This document shows, in pieces, positions 23,893 to 28,635 of a stretch of 28,635 nt of DNA. The position numbers were made by a program, and so were the translations under genes. The notes beneath the pieces are model-generated. The model worked only from the letters and a program-made list of their open reading frames with translations. It had not been told where the DNA came from and searched no databases. This DNA is from M3 sp045133615 (GTDB taxonomy: Bacteria; Bacteroidota; Bacteroidia; Bacteroidales; Muribaculaceae). Numbering within the stretch: the stretch's first letter is position 1; every line of letters starts with the position of its first letter. The stretch spans positions 1 through 28,635 of the forward strand of contig JBGUUQ010000035.1 of the NCBI GenBank assembly GCA_045133615.1, in the 5' to 3' direction.

Positions 23893-25245
23893 ATGCATCT
23901 GAAACTCACACTCATTATCCTCATCTTCTCACTCCGGGCATCGGCTCACGAAACCGTTTCTCTCGACTCTTGCCGGGCGATGGCTCTATCAGACAATAAA
24001 CAACTGCGCATCCGTACCGAGAACATCCGCGCTGCCGCCTACCGCCATCGCGAAGCACGCTCGGCCATGCTTCCCGCCATCGACTTTGCAGGAGGCTACA
24101 CCCGCAATCAGAAGCAAATATCCGTATTCTCCGACAATCAATATCTCCCCGTCATCACCGACGGCAAACTCGACCCCGCCTCCGTCGCACTCATCCCCAA
24201 AGAAGCGATGACCTACGACATCCGCAATCTCTTTTTCGGAGCCGTCACCATCACCCAACCCATCTACATGGGTGGTAAAATACTCGCCATAAACCGCATT
24301 ACAGGCTACGCCGAAGAGATAGCGCGGGAGCTGCACGACGTCGAAGCACAAGACATCATCTGTGCCGTCGATGCCGCCTATTGGCAAGTCGTCTCTCTCC
24401 GAGCCAAGCAACAGCTCGCCGCAAGCTACCTGTCATTGCTCGACACCCTTCACCGCAACGTTGAAGCCATGCTCGACGAGGGGATTGCCACACGCTCCGA
24501 CCTGCTCAGCGTTACCGTCCGTCTCAACGAGGCCAACGTCGACCTGACAAAAGTCGACAATGCCCTCGCCCTCTCCCGCATGGCGCTCGCACAGATATGC
24601 GGACTGCCCGTCGACACCCCGCTCACACTCGCCGACGAACAATCCGACCGGGAAATTCCTCCCGCCACTGCCTGCGACACCACATTCGATCCATCTTCCC
24701 GACCCGACATCCGCGCCCTGCAGCTCGCCATCAAAGTAGCCGAGCAGAAAGCCGTTGCCGCACGAGCCGAAATGCTGCCTCATATTGCCCTCATCGGTGC
24801 ATACTCATTCTCCAACCCAAATTTCTACGACGGATTCCGACAACGCTTTTCCGGTTCATTCTCCATCGGAGCCACCCTCACCATCCCTATTTGGCACTGG
24901 GGAGGCAACTACAACCGCTATCGTGCCGCACTCACCGACATCACCGTCTCACGCCTTGAGTTGGACGATGCCCGCGAACGAGTCTCTCTCCAAGTCAGTC
25001 AGGCACGATTCAAAGTCGCGGAAGCATCCAAAACCTACTCTGCCACACTCTCCAACCTCGACAGTGCCGACGAAAACCTCCGTCAGGCTCAAATCGGTTT
25101 CAGCGAAGGCGTTCTCACCATCGACAATGTGATGGAAGCACAGACCGCTTGGCTCAAAGCCCGCTCTGAAGCCATCGATGCCGAAATCGATCTACGCCTC
25201 TGTCGCGTATATCTTGCCAAAGCCCTTGGCACTCTATCCTATTAA
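23893..25245 (+). CDS. TolC-family outer-membrane efflux protein
   Basis: A 450-residue outer-membrane exit duct. A signal peptide (MHLKLTLIILIFSLRASA, cleavage before HET) has no lipobox Cys, so it is not a lipoprotein. The two halves are homologous coiled-coil/beta-barrel repeats of the OEP family: an N-terminal MALSDNKQLRIRTENIRAAA, a mid-repeat GIATRSDLLSVTVRLNEA, and the second repeat SFSIGATLTIPIWHWGG, followed by SEGVLTIDNVMEAQTAWL. It is the first gene of an export operon with HlyD and two ABC-2 permeases (gap of 30 bases to HlyD) and is preceded by a palindrome. Substrate is unknown: drug, lipid or other small molecule. Confidence 0.92.
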   Translation: MHLKLTLIILIFSLRASAHETVSLDSCRAMALSDNKQLRIRTENIRAAAYRHREARSAMLPAIDFAGGYTRNQKQISVFSDNQYLPVITDGKLDPASVALIPKEAMTYDIRNLFFGAVTITQPIYMGGKILAINRITGYAEEIARELHDVEAQDIICAVDAAYWQVVSLRAKQQLAASYLSLLDTLHRNVEAMLDEGIATRSDLLSVTVRLNEANVDLTKVDNALALSRMALAQICGLPVDTPLTLADEQSDREIPPATACDTTFDPSSRPDIRALQLAIKVAEQKAVAARAEMLPHIALIGAYSFSNPNFYDGFRQRFSGSFSIGATLTIPIWHWGGNYNRYRAALTDITVSRLELDDARERVSLQVSQARFKVAEASKTYSATLSNLDSADENLRQAQIGFSEGVLTIDNVMEAQTAWLKARSEAIDAEIDLRLCRVYLAKALGTLSY

Positions 25246-25275
25246 CCGATTTACACACAAACACACCCTACCCCT

Positions 25276-26268
25276 ATGACAAAGCAAGAAAAATCGCTTC
25301 TTACAGGACTGGCAGCCATCATAGTCCTCACCCCGTTCATTGCACTCGCCGGATTCTTTCTTCTGTCACCGCCACCCGAAATCATCGAGGGACAGGCCGA
25401 AGCCACATCCGTGCGCATCTCCGGCAAGCTACCCGGACGCATAGAGCAATTCTACGTAGCCGAGGGGAGCCGCGTACATGCAGGCGACACCCTTGTGCGC
25501 ATCCGCTCCTCACTCGCCGAAGCACGCCTCTATCAGGCTCAAGCGATGGAGAGTGCCGCTGCCGCACAAAATGCCAAAATCGATGCCGGCACACGTTCCC
25601 AGATCATCCAAAGCGCCTACGACGTATGGCAGCAAGCCGTGGCGGCACGCACCATCGCACTGAAGACACGCGACCGTCTCCAATCGCTCTACGACAAAGG
25701 TGTCGTCTCCGAGCAGAAGCGCGACGAGGCGCAGGCCGCCTTTGAAGCGGCCGATGCCGGCGAGCGGGCCGCTCGCAGCCAATACGACCTTGCCGTAGCG
25801 GGCGCACAGCGTGAAGACCGTGAGAGCGCCCGCTCCATGGTCGATGCAGCCCGCGCTGGCGTGATGGAGGTAGAGGCTATCCTCGAAGACCAATACCTCA
25901 CTGCACCGTGCGACGGGGAAATAGGGAAAATCTACCCGCACGAAGGTGAACTCATAGCCATAGGCGCACCGGTGATGAATCTGCTCAAAATGCAAGACAA
26001 ATGGATTACGTTCAACATTCGCGAGCAGAAGCTCGCCGATCTCCCCATCGGCAAGATTATCGACGTGAAAATACCTGCCCTCCGCGACACCGTAATACCC
26101 GCCGAAGTCTTCTTCACTGCCGACCTCGGCTCCTATGCCGTATGGCGTGCCACCAAAGCCACCGGCGAATACGATTCGCGCACATTTGAAGTCAAAGTCC
26201 GACCGCTCGACTCCATAGCCACCCTACGTCCGGGCATGTCGGTAATCTATACACCCCCTATCCGATGA
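25276..26268 (+). CDS. HlyD-family periplasmic adaptor subunit
   Basis: A 330-residue membrane-fusion protein linking the inner-membrane permeases to TolC. One N-terminal membrane segment (about residues 9-30, LTGLAAIIVLTPFIALAGFF) is followed by the lipoyl-type half ATSVRISGKLPGRIEQFYVAEG, then a long Ala-rich coiled-coil hairpin (about residues 75-185, YDKGVVSEQKRDEAQAAFEA). The second lipoyl half and the beta-barrel close the protein (TAPCDGEIGKIYPHEG, LRPGMSVIYTPP). This is the YbhG/EmrA-like arrangement. The stop overlaps the first permease start as ATGA. Confidence 0.92.
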   Translation: MTKQEKSLLTGLAAIIVLTPFIALAGFFLLSPPPEIIEGQAEATSVRISGKLPGRIEQFYVAEGSRVHAGDTLVRIRSSLAEARLYQAQAMESAAAAQNAKIDAGTRSQIIQSAYDVWQQAVAARTIALKTRDRLQSLYDKGVVSEQKRDEAQAAFEAADAGERAARSQYDLAVAGAQREDRESARSMVDAARAGVMEVEAILEDQYLTAPCDGEIGKIYPHEGELIAIGAPVMNLLKMQDKWITFNIREQKLADLPIGKIIDVKIPALRDTVIPAEVFFTADLGSYAVWRATKATGEYDSRTFEVKVRPLDSIATLRPGMSVIYTPPIR

Positions 26269-27437
26269 AATCCCTGCTCTCGGCACTCGCCGCCTCCTTG
26301 CGCTACTCCGTAGCCCGGATCGTCTCGCGACGCATCTACACGATGATGCTCATCGTCATTCCGCTCGGCTGCACCTGCTTCTTCCTGTCGCTTCTCTCCC
26401 CCGGAATACCGCGACGCGTCCCTACAGCCGTCGTCGACCTCGACTGTACGGTAATGTCGCGCGGCATAATCCGTTCGCTCGATGCCATGGAGTCCGTAGC
26501 AGTCACCCGCCTCCCCGTTTCATACACCGAAGCCATGCGACTCGTCCGCAGTGGCGACATCTACGGATTTTTCATGATACCCTCCCGATTCGAGCAGGAT
26601 GCGCTTGCCGGCCGCCGGCCCACCCTCACCTACTATTGCAACATGGCATACTATGTCCCCGCCACATTCGCCTACAAAGGCTTTAAAACCATCGCTGTGA
26701 CCGCCTCCGGCACCCTTGTCGAGACTACCCTTGAAGCAGTCGGCATCGACGAAGCGGAAGCCTCCGCGCTCATCCGCCCCGTAATCATCGACCTGCACCC
26801 TGTCGGCAATCCATGGCTCAACTACTCCTACTACCTCTCCTCATCCTTCCTCCCGGCACTGCTCGGCCTCATCATCCTCCTCACCACCGCCTACTCCATT
26901 TGCGACGAAATCAAGCGTGCCACATCCCGCCGATGGCTTGCCGTGGCACGAGGATCCATCCTCATTGCTCTCATCGGCAAACTGCTACCCCAATGGCTCA
27001 TCTTCGCATCGGTGGGACTGTTGATGCAGACCGTCATGTATCTCTTCCTCGACTTCCCCCTCAACGGCAGTCTCTTCGCCATGTTTGCAGCCATGGCACT
27101 CTACGTGGCGGCATGTCAGGCCTTCGCCCTCCTCATCGTCTGCATCGTCCCCAACCTCCGGCTCTCCCTCTCCATCCTATCCCTGCTCGGCATCCTCGCA
27201 TTCTCCATCGCAGGGTTCTCCTTCCCCGTCTCCGATATGTACCCCGCAGTCGGCATTTTCAGCCGACTGCTCCCCGTGCGCCACTTCTTCCTCATCTATT
27301 CCGACATAGCCCTCAACGGCTACTCCCTCTATTTTGCCCGACTCCGATTCGCCGCACTGCTCCTCTTCCTCCTCGCCCCCATGCCTTTGCTGTGGCGATT
27401 GCGCAACGCATCTCTCCATCCCCGATATATCCCTTAG
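26265..27437 (+). CDS. ABC-2 type transporter permease, first copy
   Basis: A 390-residue inner-membrane permease of the ABC-2 type (YhiI/YbhS/YbhR-like). One membrane helix near residues 27-45 is followed by a large periplasmic domain (about 46-180) with DLDCTVMSRGIIRSLDAME and GDIYGFFMIPSRFEQDALAG, then five further helices. The C-terminal part (LLPVRHFFLIYSDIALNG, then a final helix, then RYIP) is complete. It overlaps the HlyD gene by four bases and precedes a second permease after four bases. No ATPase gene accompanies it. Confidence 0.9.
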   Translation: MKSLLSALAASLRYSVARIVSRRIYTMMLIVIPLGCTCFFLSLLSPGIPRRVPTAVVDLDCTVMSRGIIRSLDAMESVAVTRLPVSYTEAMRLVRSGDIYGFFMIPSRFEQDALAGRRPTLTYYCNMAYYVPATFAYKGFKTIAVTASGTLVETTLEAVGIDEAEASALIRPVIIDLHPVGNPWLNYSYYLSSSFLPALLGLIILLTTAYSICDEIKRATSRRWLAVARGSILIALIGKLLPQWLIFASVGLLMQTVMYLFLDFPLNGSLFAMFAAMALYVAACQAFALLIVCIVPNLRLSLSILSLLGILAFSIAGFSFPVSDMYPAVGIFSRLLPVRHFFLIYSDIALNGYSLYFARLRFAALLLFLLAPMPLLWRLRNASLHPRYIP

Positions 27438-27441
27438 TCCG

Positions 27442-28416
27442 ATGAAACCCTCGCTCATTTCCCGATTTCTCACCTCTTTGAGACAAGAATACCGCGCCAT
27501 CTTCACCGATGCAGGCGTGATGGTATTCTTCCTCCTTCTGCCCACTGCCTACCCCATAGTCTATACACTCATCTACAATCCCGAAGTCATCACCGACATC
27601 CCCGTCGCCGTCGTCGACCTCTCCCACACCCCCGAAAGCCGGCAACTCATCCGCATGGTCGATGCCACCGAAGAGATTGCCGTCGCCGCCTGCGTCACCG
27701 ACATGCCACATGCCCGACAGCTTATGGCAGAACACGAAGTCTACGGCATTCTGCTCATCCCCGACGACTATGCCGACCGTCTCGCGCTCGACCGGCCGGC
27801 CGTCGCATCCTTCTACGCCGACACATCGCGCCTCCTGCGCTACCGCAGCTTCGCCTCGGCACTGACCGATGTCACCATAGCATTCACCGATGCCGAAGCA
27901 TCCCCCATTCCCTCCCAAGCCTTCTTCCTCGGCGATGTCACCCAAGGGTTCGCCTCCTTCATCATCCCGGGCATACTCATCATCATCTTGCAGCAGTCAC
28001 TCCTCCTCGGCATAACCATGCTCGCCGCCACACGCAACGAACGCCGCATCCGCCTCGATTCTCAAGCGCCAACCTTCCGCTCACCCCTCGCCACACTCAT
28101 CTGCTGCCTCTCGCTCTACATACCCCTGTCGCTGTTCGGATTGCAGCTCATCCCGCGCATCTTCCGACTCCCCGTGCCGCCACTGCCCGACACCATCATA
28201 GTCATCATCCCCATGCTCATAGCCACCACCCTGATAGGCATGCTCCTCGGCCGATTCATGCGCTGTCGCGAAGACCCGTTTCTACTCATCGTCTTCACCT
28301 CCCCCATCGTCCTGTTCCTGTCGGGACTCACTTGGCCTCGCTACGCCATGTCGCCACTGTGGTACGCCCTATCCTCCCTCCTCCCATCCACTTGGGCCAT
28401 CCACGCACTCATATAA
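27442..28416 (+). CDS. ABC-2 type transporter permease, second copy, C-terminally short
   Basis: A 324-residue homologue of the preceding permease. It starts at MKPSLISRFLTSLRQEYRAI (ATG at 27442, four bases after the upstream stop), with a periplasmic domain carrying VVDLSHTPESRQLIRMVDAT and EVYGILLIPDDYADRL, then helices around 195-300. It stops at LLPSTWAIHALI. In the first copy the same point (LLPVRHFFLIYSDIAL) is followed by about 45 more residues with a last membrane helix, so this copy lacks that segment. The stop codon TAA is inside the A-run of a hairpin shared with the convergent gene. It may still pair with the first copy as a heterodimer, or may be decaying. Confidence 0.85.
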   Translation: MKPSLISRFLTSLRQEYRAIFTDAGVMVFFLLLPTAYPIVYTLIYNPEVITDIPVAVVDLSHTPESRQLIRMVDATEEIAVAACVTDMPHARQLMAEHEVYGILLIPDDYADRLALDRPAVASFYADTSRLLRYRSFASALTDVTIAFTDAEASPIPSQAFFLGDVTQGFASFIIPGILIIILQQSLLLGITMLAATRNERRIRLDSQAPTFRSPLATLICCLSLYIPLSLFGLQLIPRIFRLPVPPLPDTIIVIIPMLIATTLIGMLLGRFMRCREDPFLLIVFTSPIVLFLSGLTWPRYAMSPLWYALSSLLPSTWAIHALI

Positions 28417-28450
28417 AAAAACCGGGGCGATGCTCACGCACCACCCCGGT
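28414..28450 (-). terminator. Strong intrinsic terminator for the minus-strand gene
   Basis: Read on the minus strand: ACCGGGG pairs with CCCCGGT as the outer stem (28421-28450), an inner GGTGC/GCATC stem includes one G-U pair, and the loop is GTGA, followed by a run of T residues. On the plus strand there is no T-run after the stem (CCCAATTG), so it mainly serves the gene whose 3' end is at 28491. It also abuts the end of the permease gene. Confidence 0.85.
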
Positions 28451-28490
28451 CCCAATTGACTATTAATTTACAAATAATTTATCTGTTTTA

Positions 28491-28635
28491 TTATTTCTTT
28501 ATCATGCGCTGTGAAGCTCCTGCTGCACGGATGATGTAAGTGCCTTTTACGAGGTCGCTTACTTCAAGGGCAGCGTGGGTGTCGTCTACTTCGACGGTCT
28601 TCACGAGACGGCCGTCAACGGCGTAGATTTCGATG
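28491..28635 (-). CDS. C-terminal end of a secreted protein with a sorting-type tail (partial)
   Basis: Only the last 47 codons are in the window; the gene continues past the right edge on the minus strand. The residues IEIYAVDGRLVKTVEVDD, then ALEVSDLVKGTYIIRAA and the end SQRMIKK, have the pattern of a type IX secretion (Por_Secre_tail-like) C-terminal domain: a Gly-Arg turn, a LxxGxY core and a basic end. The passenger protein cannot be identified. It is followed by a strong terminator. Confidence 0.75.
   Translation of the reverse strand, partial: IEIYAVDGRLVKTVEVDDTHAALEVSDLVKGTYIIRAAGASQRMIKK

Noticed and set aside
1..28635. CRISPR array or defence island
   Set aside because: No regularly spaced repeats, cas-like, restriction or toxin-antitoxin genes were seen.

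Overview
The window looks like a piece of a Bacteroidales chromosome, most like Muribaculaceae or a Bacteroides/Prevotella relative. Four things support this. Promoters match the Bacteroidota pattern TTTG-N19-21-TAnnTTTG rather than sigma70 sites with Shine-Dalgarno leaders. The proteins belong to families typical of the phylum: DUF5107-TPR, DUF4834, a PpiD-like foldase, an RsmI-like methylase and MnmD as a separate protein. Two secreted proteins end in C-terminal sorting-type tails. The tRNA-Ala gene encodes its own CCA. These are family recognitions by eye; no database search was run.

Layout. (1) 1-86 looks like the end of an insertion sequence, probably IS21-type, with a 24-bp tandem repeat. 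It abuts the C-terminal half of a sugar-porter MFS gene (87-749). (2) 776-5112 is a two-gene unit with an ATGA overlap: a large DUF5107-TPR protein and aldose 1-epimerase (galM). With the broken transporter it forms a sugar-uptake and mutarotation locus. (3) 5248-7091 holds a CPA1-type K+/H+ antiporter whose 3' end overlaps a small convergent M15 peptidase. (4) 7267-9081 is a secreted GH2 glycosidase with its own promoter and terminator. (5) 9296-12550 is topA plus an RluA-family pseudouridine synthase. (6) 12795-14312 is metK behind a ~200-nt leader holding a SAM-II-like riboswitch candidate. (7) 14476-16563 is a PpiD-like periplasmic foldase. (8) 16704-18461 is an RsmI-like methylase plus a YycJ-like metallo-beta-lactamase-fold hydrolase. 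(9) 18522-20234 (minus) is a secreted protein of unknown function with a C-terminal tail. (10) 20470-20546 is tRNA-Ala(GGC), followed by mnmD on the minus strand. (11) 21403-23822 holds psd-pssA (phosphatidylethanolamine synthesis), DUF4834 and DUF2461. (12) 23893-28416 is a four-gene export operon: TolC, HlyD and two ABC-2 permeases, with no ATPase. (13) 28491-28635 (minus) is the C-terminal end of another secreted protein.

Most of the window is housekeeping. The parts I find most worth checking are the SAM-II-like element before metK, the DUF5107-TPR/GalM/MFS unit with a 15-bp perfect hairpin across the galM start region, the IS junction that removes the transporter's N-terminal half, and the ATPase-less exporter whose last permease lacks its final membrane segment and ends against a convergent terminator. 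I see no CRISPR array, no prophage and no complete defence system.
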